Shown here: in pieces, positions 12,901 through 23,368 of the stretch | How the letters are laid out: every line of letters begins with the position of its first letter | Numbering within the stretch: position 1 is the first letter of the stretch | Assembly (NCBI GenBank): GCA_009103225.1 | Contig: RHPI01002069.1 | Location: 1,729,601 to 1,793,600, forward strand | DNA length: 64,000 nucleotides | Direction: 5' to 3' | From: Chlorokybus atmophyticus | Taxonomy: Eukaryota > Streptophyta > Chlorokybophyceae > Chlorokybales > Chlorokybaceae | Translations under genes and position numbers: made by a program | Notes under the pieces: generated by a model | What the model saw: only the letters and a program-made list of their open reading frames with translations | What the model was told of the DNA's origin: nothing | Database searches by the model: none

Positions 12901-14996
12901 CCATCTGTTGTGCCCAAGCGGCCCTCTCGGCTTCCGCGCGCGCGAGGTCGGTCTCGAGCCGGCCAACAACAACAAAGTAGGGCACCTGTGTGTGCGTGCG
13001 TGAGTGCGCACATGTTTGGGGGCCGGCGCGTGCACGTGTTTGTAAACAACATGTGCGTGTGTGCGCATGTGTATGTGTATGTGTGCATGTGCGTGTGCGT
13101 GCGTGCCCCGTGCATGCGTGCACATGCAATCGTATCAATGCGTGTATGTGTGAGTGCTTTGACATGATGTTCCACGGTTTACGTATTCAAGCGCGTGTAT
13201 GTGTGCGTGCATGCGTGCGCGTGTGCTGACATGATGTTCTACGGTTGATGTAATCAAGTGCTCCTGCCTGGTGCATTGAGAGGGTTCCGTCGTGTTTGGT
13301 GGCGTAGTACTGCGAGTACACGGCCGCCGCCAGCTCGTCCCGCACCGTCGCCAGCACGCGCCCCCAAGGCCCGCACATCCCGCAGAGGTCTGTGTGGTAG
13401 CAAGTATCACATATTTGTTACTGCAGCACCACCTGTTACAGAGCATGTGTACTGCCATGGTAAGGTGCGACAGGGCTGTTACAAAAGGTGTACGTGCCCT
13501 GCACTCTGTGCAAGCGCGTGCGTACACCTGCACACATTTCGCGTTTTTTGTGCCCGGTGCACTGTGTTCGTGTGCGCGTACGTGCGCGTGTGTCTGTGAA
13601 GTACGTGTGTGCCCGTGCGCACATGAGCATGTACATGTGTGCCGGGCCACGCAGTGCAATTACCTGTTACTACACAGGTCTGTAATGTTACCACCATAGT
13701 GTGGTACGCAGTGATCTGCCCGTTCGAACATGCATCTTGTGCATGTGCATGTCGTCGGTGTTACCGGACAGCAGCTGGCAGCAGACGGCGGTGCGGAACT
13801 CCTTCGCACTCACGTCGTCCGCTTTGCTCTTGGCAGCGACACCACCACCCTCCGCGCCGCCGCCGCCGCCGCCGCCGCCGCCCTCGCCTTTTGGCGGCAG
13901 GTTCTGGCTCTTGTGAAACGCCTCCGCAAGCTTGACCTGGCAAGGAGGGTTTGCTCAGCGTCTGCGTGTGCGTGCGCGCATGCATGCATGCATGCATCCA
14001 AGCCTGTGATATCGAGAGAGCATGCGACTACCTTTCAGCACGTACACAAACACACAAGCACCCCAACAAAACCACATCCCCCCCCCCCCCGACTCACTTC
14101 GCAGTACAGCGCTGCGGATCTGAACCTCGGAGGATTCCCCTGTCCCCTCGGCGTGGGCGGTTTGGACGAGGAGGACATCGACTCCGCCCAGCCGACGGCA
14201 CTGAGGCCGGGGGGCCACACACCCGCGACAGCGGACACGCCGTCGGGGTCGCTCTGGGACCTGAGGAGGTAAATGTGATGGTGATTAGTTGCGCGAGTAT
14301 TGAGTAGGTGTGAAGAAACGAACAAGCACAGTCAGACGAGTGCGTCAATGCATGTGTGTGTGCGCGCACGCAGCTATTCAAACGTACTGGCAACAGACCA
14401 ATCAATGAACACGAATTTAACAGAAAGACAAGCAAGCAAGCAAGCAAGCAAGCAGGGAACAGACTACAAGGAGCATCGAATGGGAAAGAGATTAGATCAG
14501 CAACACAGAGAGAGAACAATAGTATACAAACAAAGAGAGACAAATACATACAACCCAACAACGACATACACACGCAAATAAGCAACCCAAGAAACAAACC
14601 AACAAATGTAAACATACTCGCACAGATTGCAGACAGGGCCTCTCACCTTTTTGTTCGGATCTCTCCAGTGCGCATCCCATACCCAAACCCACCGCTTGTG
14701 CTCGCCTCATTGTTGCTGTGAAGCCTGTTATTCCCTTCACCCCCTAACCCATCATTACCACCACTGCTAACACCAGCTTCATTTTGACTAGACACAGAAT
14801 TGCTGCTGGTATTGTTGAGGTTGGTGTTGGTGTTGGTATTGTTATTGCTTCTGTTGTTGGTGGTGGTAGTGGTGGTGGTGCTGTTGCTGTTGCTGTTGTT
14901 GTTGTTGTTGTTGTCTGTGATGTGCTGCTCCTGGCCGGAAGTGGTCGGTTTGGAACGGTCCACCGCTAGCGGCGGTATGAGAGGCAAGCGCAGCAT
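9921..14996 (-). CDS. Large coiled-coil protein, family not securely recognised
   Basis: Sixteen exons read in frame on the minus strand to about 784 aa: 14647-14996, 14098-14260, 13765-13936, 13268-13389, 12893-12985, 12727-12816, 12374-12535, 12037-12144, 11768-11815, 11583-11669, 11377-11466, 11135-11260, 10842-11072, 10508-10645, 10328-10435, 9921-10187. Junction phases agree throughout. The N-terminus is low complexity (Asn/Ser/Thr runs, then poly-Gly). The middle (VGRLETDLARAEAERAAW and following exons) is charged heptad coiled coil. The C-terminal ~300 aa are globular and alanine-rich, beginning GLGPELPRMLRWRG. That order, with GLG..P..LR..G after a coiled coil, faintly recalls TSNAXIP1-type ciliary/translin-associated proteins; this is a guess. 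The start is uncertain: the frame is open upstream to an acceptor-like site near 15090, so a further 5' exon is possible. The N gap lies in one intron. The donor at 13267 appears to be GC rather than GT. Confidence 0.7.
10740..10816. repeat. CA/CG-rich simple repeat
   Basis: An irregular (ac)n/(gcac)n tract sits in an intron of the coiled-coil gene. Similar alternating purine-pyrimidine tracts (tgcgtgcgtg, tgtgtg) recur in most of its introns, for example around 10280-10320, 11970-12010, 13000-13110 and 13180-13230. Confidence 0.7.
12231..12343. other. Assembly gap (113 N)
   Basis: The run of N falls in an intron of the minus-strand coiled-coil gene. The 20 bases before it (12211-12230) reappear just after it (about 12359-12378), so the two contig ends may overlap and the gap may be partly artificial. 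Confidence 0.95.
12569..12716. repeat. Tandem near-duplicate of about 65 bp with internal palindrome
   Basis: Two imperfect copies lie in one intron. Each begins atgttgggatgtgcg and includes a dyad of the type gggtactt...gcgagagtaccc. The first copy starts near 12569 and the second near 12643. The unit looks like a local expansion of a hairpin-forming sequence. Confidence 0.7.
13857..13884. repeat. (CCG)n trinucleotide repeat coding poly-Gly
   Basis: This run of GCC/CCG triplets encodes a glycine tract in the third exon (13765-13936) of the minus-strand coiled-coil gene. Its length is likely to vary between strains without changing the reading frame. Confidence 0.7.
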
Positions 14997-15140
14997 TGGA
15001 CTTCTTTCTTTGCTGTTGTGATGACACGTGGCGCTGCTCACGGCCGCGGCGGCGGCGGCATTGTCGACTTTGTTTTTCTGCTCATTTTCCCAGCTTCTGT
15101 AAGAAGGCAACCAAACACAAGTCACGTGACAGATGCACCG

Positions 15141-15185
15141 CGTTTCCTGCGCTGTATTATATCATATAATACAGCGCAGGAAACG
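15141..15185. repeat. Perfect inverted repeat, 20-bp arms
   Basis: The arm cgtttcctgcgctgtattat (15141-15160) is followed after five bases by its exact reverse complement (15166-15185). It lies about 50-150 bp upstream of the likely 5' end of the minus-strand coiled-coil gene. It could be a tiny hairpin element or a structured transcript. Confidence 0.9.
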
Positions 15186-18100
15186 GCTGTACATGATTTA
15201 TAAGCAGCCTGCATAGCCGAGCTTGCAGCTCCCGGATATGCATACCATGGACGATGGTATGACGCTTGACCTAATAAACAAGAACTTCAGCCGAATCACT
15301 CATGAGATGCTTAATGTACCAGACCTCATGAGCCTTGGTACAACGTAATATATACTCGAACTAAATGTACTTTCTACAGCTCATAAGACATTTTTTGTAA
15401 AAGGTATAAGTCGTAGTAGAAATGCTTAGCACACGTGCATGCGCTGGTTAGCAGGGGCGCACAAGCAAATCAGCAACCAGCCTGAGCACACAAGGCTCTG
15501 TGTTGCACCTGGCGTTGTATGATATGCAAAAACATAAAATGTATTATTATAATCATGATGTGCTCGTTGCTTGTCATGTTTACCTTTGACATACATTTTA
15601 CTTTGTATCACACTATGTGTTGCAAGATTAAAGTTTAAGAAATACCGCATGACTTATCACACAGTATGTCACTGCGCGATAGATGTTTCTTCATGTATTG
15701 GAAAATTTTCATAGATTGCCATTGTCAATTGCCATTTGCATTTGATATTGCAAGCGACTTAAATCAAACTATCGGTCAATGTTCAATCAAAAATAATCCG
15801 TGCGCATGAAACAACATCAGTGTTTACAATTGTGTCATATCGACAAGTTTTAGCAAGCAGAATCGTATTAAAGTGCCGCTTGCAATTATAAGCTTTGACG
15901 CATCGACCATGCTACGCGTTGCCTTCATTACCAACCAGCATGTGCCATAACGTCGGATATGTTACATTTGGAGGTGCCAGAGCTAAGCGTACGCATTCAT
16001 GCTGGGGTGCGCCGAGCGGGTTGTTGGACACACACGAATGTGTGACCATCTAAAAGTTATTCGTTTGTATGTACAAGTGCAGCAGAGTGCGATGCAAGTG
16101 ACATAGGCGCCGGCATGCCGGGGCAACGATAAAACATAACGAAGATCTTGTGTGAATGAATGTGTTGCACAATGCATAAACACCATGCACTGAGGCACAC
16201 ATGGTTTAGCAGCATGCGAGCTGTATTTATTGAGTTTTGATTATAAGCATAACTATTACAACTATGCTGTGTCCAGTACAAGAAGGTCTCAATGGGCACA
16301 ACAATGGGCACAACAATTGCAAGTACGCACGTTCACCACTTGGCTGTATGACTGACAACATCAACGGGATGTTATAGAGCCTTCACAACATGCCACTCCA
16401 ATCAATTGGGTTGAAGTGCTTACGGTTGCTCTCGCGTGCTTCATTACCTCCATCGTGCGTATTAATATAAATGTTCACCTTGTACCGCTTAACATCCCTC
16501 GTGTGCTGTCTCAAATACATACCGATAGCATGGATAGTTGCAACCAATGATGTCTTTGTAATAAAGTACTTGCAGCCTTTAGGCTGGTCGAAAATAACAT
16601 CGTCATAAAAGACATTCATGAGATGCCTTTCGTTATTTTGGTAAGAAGGGGGGGTAGGGGCATGATTTAAAGGCAAAGATATTGTATTTGCAATTCAATA
16701 AATGAATACTTTCATTGGTAGCGATAGACTCACTGTGTCGCATATCCCGTTGTTCTTGTGGAACATTACAAGCGCAGTACCATTGAAGACTGATGGGGGC
16801 TTGAACTACTCAAGCGCTCACAATTGTCGCACACGAGCTTTATGGTTTGTTACTTTTAATAGCGTTGAAGATACAAACTTCTTGCGATCCACATCTCGCG
16901 TTATAACGTATTGTACATATGATATATGCGCAAGCATTAACAATAATATTACTCAGCGCAATGCTGACACAACATCAACAGTTGCTGTTGTATTAGCATT
17001 GCACCGCACCAACCTTGCATATATTGTAAGTGAAAGCAATGGCTGTCGCAATGTTGATCCGGTCATCATCACAATGACGTCGTTGAATATATGAATAGTG
17101 TTTTAAAGATCTTTTACAAATACCACATCTGTCAATTGAAATATCACCAATATGTTGCAAAAATGTATATGGCATATTGAATTTAATGTTAGCAACGCTG
17201 TATTGTAACATTTATACTAAGTATTAATGTTTATTAACCGGATATAAGTTGCCAACCAACGGGGGCTTTTCATGGCTATCCAAACATAATCTTATTCGTT
17301 TGATTCGCGTGAGTGTTAATCTAATGTCCGCCAAAATGTTTTCGATTGATACATGTGTGTGTGTGTGTGTTGTAATACATGCGGGCCTTGGTAATTGTGG
17401 CTTCAGTGATTGCGGCATATCGTACTGCTGCAATAACATTCCTTAGTTGTGGATTTATGGTCATCGCCACGTTGTTATTATATTGTTTTCTGCCAAGGCT
17501 GTATGAAGTTGCGTCGATCGGTAAGTCGTGGTCGTGTCGAAATCCCCAACCTTAAATGTCATAGATATCACATAGCAGCATCCGATGTGCTTAATGAAAG
17601 AGCGGTGTTAATTTGTCATTTGCTTCAGCTACGCCCAGTCTTCTTCAGACACCCGCTTAGAGCATGGCCGCTACATTTCCGTACACCATATGGCATATGA
17701 CCTTAGCCTACCAATTATACAAATGTTGCGCTTCTCTTATAGCGTGAGACAGTTTGATGTCGTTTTTTTTGGAAGTTGTCCTTGAAATGCAAGGCTTTGT
17801 AGTACGTGTCGATACAATAGCAGCAAATCACGCGTTGTATGTAATATATTATTGATTTACTATGCAAGTCTTAACCAAAGGATGGTGTTCATGACGTCGT
17901 TTGATGGCAGGTGCTAAAGCGCCAATCAATTTATATTGGAATTGGTGATATTGGCTAACATCACCTGTTGCGTTATTGCAAGTCCGTGAATCCTCATCAC
18001 TTCAATCTTCAACGACGTTCAATATCGTGCAAAAGGCAGATTGTTTCTGCATCTACGAATACAATAGCATGATCAACGTGTTGAATAAAAGGTTTGAACC

Positions 18101-18387
18101 AACTGAGCTCGCCGCAATCCGAAGGAGAGTGGTAATTAAATCATAGTTCACGATAAAGTCCTCTCCAACGTCACGCAACATTTGGTTTTTTATGCACTTA
18201 AAAAGCCTTATAATCGTATGTATTGGCTGAGCAATTGTTATGCAATTGTTATGCAACGCCGTCGACGGTGTACCCAGAGCAGTGGAGATTGCATCGGTAT
18301 TCACGATGTGTATGCTAGCACACGTGGCACGCACGCACGCAATAACCATAATAAAGCCAGAGAGTGCGCGACACACGTCACGTCAAC

Positions 18388-18390
<3 letters not shown>

Positions 18391-18433
<43 letters not shown>
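18391..18433. repeat. (GA)n microsatellite
   Basis: About twenty uninterrupted GA dinucleotides lie in the gene-poor region. No gene is attached to it. Confidence 0.95.
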
Positions 18434-18435
<2 letters not shown>

Positions 18436-19074
18436 CAATTACACGCATAAATACACGCGAACACACTCACTCATGACATTATATACAAGCACGGCGCATG
18501 GAATCTACTGTACATACTTGTTCCCACTTAGCCCCCACTCCTACCATGCCATACATAATGCCACCAAATGCTAATGTAATTGAGAAATGACACACTTGAT
18601 AGTAAGGGGTAAGGGTAAAAAGAATAGGAAAGGTTAAGGGTCAGCGTGTGCAGGCGGTCGTGCGGTGGCAGATGTGTGCTCTAGCGTTGGTGACGAAGGG
18701 GGGCCGTCAGATGGGGCGAGAAGGCGGCTGTTCAGCTGAAGGTGACGTCCACCATCGGTGCGCCGTTCTGTCCTGCTCAGCAGGCGCGGTGATAGCGTCA
18801 GGGTATCGCCGCAGTTGTCACGGCGATTATCATGTGCTGCTGCTGCTGCGGTGAGGGCGGCAGCGGTGATGTGACGCTAATTGATAGCTGGTGACGTGGC
18901 GAGCCAGCAGTCCCGGTACGGATTGCCGTCGTTCGCCTTGCTGCCGCCGAGACAGCTGCGCTGTCGCCGCTGCTGACGTAAACGTTGACAAGTCACATGA
19001 CAGTTGCATTTGTGCAGTCGCAGTGTTTCGCTCTTTTTCCGCCGCATTCTTGCAGTCATAAATGCAGTTGGCGA

Positions 19075-19232
19075 GGGTCAGAGGGAGGGTGAGAATGGAG
19101 GTGAGGGGTAAGGCAAGGGTCCGGGTGAAGGTGCCAAGGTGAGAGTGAGGGTAAGGGTGAGAATGGAGGTGGAAACGAAGGCCAGGGTGACTGGGAAGGT
19201 GCCAAGGGGAGAGTAAGGGTGAGGGTGTGTGT
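19075..19232. repeat. Degenerate G-rich minisatellite
   Basis: Words such as gagggtgag, gtgagggtaag and gaatggaggtg recur in imperfect tandem order. A weaker version (aaggggtaagggta, ttaaggg) lies at 18600-18640. It is adjacent to the 3' side of the decayed reverse transcriptase on the minus strand. Confidence 0.65.
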
Positions 19233-19377
19233 GTGTCCCCAAATCATACTGGCATGGGCAGATTACTGCTCCTCGTGCTCTGTGCGTTAAAAGGTTGCAC
19301 GATCTGCTTATACAGAAAACAAGTGTCCACTTAATACATGCACGGTGTCTTGCATAGCAACTTTAGCAATGTCTTCA

Positions 19378-20817
19378 TCAAAGCATGTCGACCGTGTTGC
19401 GTGCCATCTCCGTCAGCAACGAGACTAAATTCTCCATGAAATCAGCTCGATAAGTACATAGCCGATAAAACCGCAGCACATGTAAAGTAATAATCAACGG
19501 AAATATAGGCTTATCTGATTTGCTATACAACTTCGTTGCGATGCCGACTTTAACGGTTCGAAACACACGTACATCTAAGAACGGATCGCTTTCGCCTTCA
19601 TGTGTTTTGGCCACCGTCAACATGGTTGCCGGATATATGCCTGCTGCGGGTGTAACATGTTGCTGGTACAGCAGGTGGTCGAACTCTAAAACCTCCGCCG
19701 TGAACAGATCATTAATGTAACGCAACACCTATGTGCTCATGCTGTGAAAGAGGTCGGCATTCGCTGTGAGCTTGGGCTGCTTCATGAAGTCCAACTCGTT
19801 TGTCAATAAAAAGAAGTTGGCTAGGTACACGCCCGCGCTGTTGCCCATGGGAATGCCGATGGTTTGCCGGTATATGAGATCCTGTGCCGCCTTGACATAC
19901 AAGTTTTGCAAGATATTTTGCAACATGGCGCGGAAGGTAGCAGCATCGAAAGTCCTCGTTGTGCTGCCCTGGGGGACCGCTGCATATCCAGCACCACGTG
20001 TCCACCACGGTCTCCCCTTCTCCTTGTCAACCAGTATTTATAGATGTGTGTGACGATGGTGATGATGTTAATATTCAGTACACTTGTTAACTAGCTGTGT
20101 AATGCGTTGTATATGTAGCAAGGCTTCATGTTCTATCTTCGTGTACAGAGAGGTGAAGTCGTACGTCTCTAAGTGACACATGGTCGGCTTTTGCGCCGCC
20201 CTGTGTGTGATGTTGTAGTGTGTCTTCAAGCGTTCAAAGCCCAAAACATCCTGCAAGATCCATAATGTGCCGATGACGTGTAGTCTCAACTCCTCCGTCC
20301 ACACCGCATTCACCATTGGTAACAATGCTTGATACCCACGAGTCAACCATACGCTCGCTTCTGACAGCGTCGTGCCAGTTGCCGCAATGAAGCGTAGCGC
20401 TAGCTGTGATTTGTGCAACTTCAGCAACAGATACATGTGGGATAATGTCAATTCTCGGTGTTGCGCAACGAAGCCCTGTTGAGTTGTCCACTCTTTGTGC
20501 ATACGCACATTGTTGGTGTACTTCAATCACACGCAACCAAGCCAGAATTTAAGTTGTTTGTAGTATCGGCGAAATCGCTCAAATTCTGTGCATTTTATAT
20601 GGGTTAAAGGATATAAGGCGTTGTTTATATGGTTAACCACAAAGTGAGCAAGACCGGTTGATAGCCTTTGCATAAGGCGAGGATGAAGTCTTCGCTGCAA
20701 TACGGGGTGGTTGAATGATGGTGTAATGGTCATACCCCTCCGCCCCATAATCAATGTGAGCATTTTTACGAGAAACGCACGGCGATGTAGGTGCCCTACA
20801 TCGCCGTTGACAAGCAT
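19378..20817 (-). pseudogene. Decayed reverse transcriptase, Penelope-like type
   Basis: Minus-strand translation shows the order of RT motifs: YDFTSLYTKIEHE (motif A region), IPMGN...LANFFLL (B), RYINDL (C) and a downstream LDVRVF...TKLYSKSDKPIFP block. Together these are typical of Penelope-like and related endonuclease-poor RTs. The frame is broken: there is an in-frame stop at about 20527-20529, another stop followed by a frame change between 20068 and 19926, and a further stop at about 19729-19731 just before motif C. Motif C reads YIND where an active enzyme needs YxDD, so a catalytic Asp is replaced by Asn. No GIY-YIG endonuclease was seen. It is a dead copy of a retroelement, with its 5' limit uncertain. 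Confidence 0.75.
20780..20806. repeat. Short perfect hairpin, 12-bp arms
   Basis: The arm cggcgatgtagg is followed after about three bases by its reverse complement cctacatcgccg. It lies at the 5' edge of the RT relic and may belong to that element. Confidence 0.75.
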
Positions 20818-23368
20818 CTACAGGGCTTAAGCCGAAGCCAGATAACAAGCCGCCACGTGTGTAGCCTGCGCAACGAAAGTCGAGGCAGCTGAAAACGAGC
20901 TGGGCGTCGCCAACACTCACGTGGGCTGTCCTCTCACTCGGTCGCCAGAGCCATTGACTGTGTAATGCGGTTAGGCAGGGCCGATTTGGCGACCGCGTGA
21001 GAGGTTAGCCACAAGGACTGACTGATGGTAACATGAGACTTGCCACGACTGACTTTCGTTGTTTAGCAAGGTGACACTATGTAACAAACCCATTTTGTTT
21101 TATATGTTGTGATATGAAACTTTGGTGTAATATATGCAAAAACATTAATCACATATGGGAAGAGATTGTATGGTTTGCGCCATTTGACGGGTGTAAGGTC
21201 ATGTATCAGCGCTTATGGCTGACTTTTCAATATCGCACCCAAGAATAATACGTAAATGTTTAAAATAATGAGTAAGCTGTCCTCCACGACGTCAATGTCC
21301 CATTATTGATACAGCACAATATGTTGTTAATTGCAAATGAATCACAAACAATAAGTTACACCACAATAACGCATAGTGTACACAATACTATTGCATGAAC
21401 CATACTACGATAAACATGATTTCATATATCAATCCGCATACATGAACGAACTTGCGTTTTGGTTATTAATCATGACGTTAACACTCCAGAATGCTTCAGC
21501 AAACGCATTTCCTGCTGGGCTTGGCCATGCGAGCAAGGCATTCACTTTTTAAAAGTTTGCGATTACTTCAGCCCCCATATGAGGGCTGAAGTAAAGCATT
21601 GAGGAGCCATTATTACAAGCGCGCATCGTTATGCCAAGTACATGTCACATCTTAATTAATTAATTAATTGTATACTGGTAAATATGTACATAGTTATAAT
21701 TAGATATAGATTGTGATTGTGCAATATCATTCTGATATCATTGAAACATATGTGTACAACAGATATACTTCCGTTTTTAAAATTATTTTTTTAAAACCTG
21801 GGTGTTAATCTGAGCGATTATGTAACGCAATGCATAATCCACAAGGATAAATATTGTGTTAATCCATCACCATATTATAGATCACAAGATGGGCGTGAAT
21901 TCATTGACATAAAGCGCTTATGACTACTCATCTCATGCAATAAGATAATACTCGTGCGGATGTACGCGAACTCATATCAACATGTTATTCCCTTACCTTA
22001 ACCCTATAACATAATGAGTACTAAACAAGCTTTAAAATGAAAAGCTGACTTTTTAAACAAAGATTTGCTATTATAGCAATAATGATTACCATAAGCTCTT
22101 TGTATTCATTTAATACAGACCATGCTCTCATCAATGAAGCGTACTTTTGGGCAACCCTCTGGGAGCGACTTAGATTACACTATCCGCATTGATTACATCG
22201 ACACATTCCAAGACGCATGACAATTTTGCAAATGATGGTTGTACTATAGCACAAACATGATGTACGTATCACAACCTATGTTTATACATACATACATACA
22301 TACATTGAATAAAAACATGTAATGCGCGATGAGTTTGCAAGCTTGCTTTAAGGTGCTCGAAGCTTGTGGCAATGACACATTGTCAGCTGTGGGTCATAGC
22401 CCGTGATCCATGGCCATGCACTTGAACAAGGTGTTCCTTCTTACTGCACGAAGTCGCACAGAGCTTAGCCAAGCATACTTTTATATATGATCGCACATCA
22501 AGTTCAACGGGTATTTTGATACTTCGACCATTGAATTATTAACGACTTACTTGCTGTTGAGTAACTTTACTCACATTACATTTAATCGCTGATTTTTTCA
22601 CAAAGTGACTGCATTATTAACGCATGTGCAAACGTTCATTAATATAATAGCATGCACGGTTTTAATAATTGCAGTGCATACATTACAAAGCACATCATGC
22701 ATGTGTGCGTTGCCCGTGCTGTTGTCTATTGTTGTCATCTGAGCTAAGCATGACCAACATTCTACCGTATGTTAGTAGTTCAATGCGATGCGACCATATT
22801 TTCATAAAACAAACGTCTCAAGCAGCAACCCTCCGATTAACACATGCACTACAACTGCAAGTTGTTCCTATTGCCGTGTTGGTTTATGACGACACAATTG
22901 CAATGTGCATTACAACAAACACAGCATTTCCTTCTGACGTTGTGTGGTTGCACAATTAGTCATAGCACTTAGCGCGCCACACACGTAATCATGCATGATT
23001 GTACCTGAATGCTTAGTGTGCGAAAAGACAAACGGGCTATCACCATTGCATCCAGATACCGTGCTCATACTTGACGAAACAGCAATGAGTCAAGCATCTA
23101 ATATAAGGTGACAAAATTCTGACTAAAGTCAACCACATGCACAATGTTGCGCAATGGCTCAAACACAAATGCAACGTCATGTCAAGCTAGCCTCTATATA
23201 AAACTTCTATGTACAAATGTAGCACATGCTACAACATATTTGGCACTGGCAGAGCCAATCCAGTTGGAGCTGTGCCAGACACAGCACCAACCGTTGTGCC
23301 ACTACTACGCCAGCAGTGTATGATACAACTAGTAGTACAATGATGCAATGTCATCAGCTATGCCTGAG
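20818..23368. other. AT-rich intergenic region
   Basis: No gene is supported. The region holds a 12-bp-arm hairpin at about 21563-21594 (ttacttcagccc...gggctgaagtaa), a ttaa repeat at 21651-21669 and a cata repeat near 22290-22306. A 96-codon frame at 22669-22959 (+) has no recognisable motif. Confidence 0.55.

Larger units (their letters stand above)
15000..19377. other. Gene-poor AT-rich region
   Basis: I see no supportable gene. Frames at 16383-16676 (-) and 16702-17094 (+) are unusually long for this composition but have no motif I recognise; they could be relics of mobile DNA. The region contains a hairpin at 15141-15185, a short TG run near 17355, a (GA)n tract at 18391-18433, and degenerate G-rich repeats at 18600-18640 and 19075-19230. 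Confidence 0.55.

Noticed and set aside
18391-18433. (GA)n tract as a possible CRISPR-like or regulatory array
   Set aside because: It is a simple dinucleotide run; no spacer-repeat pattern exists anywhere in the window.
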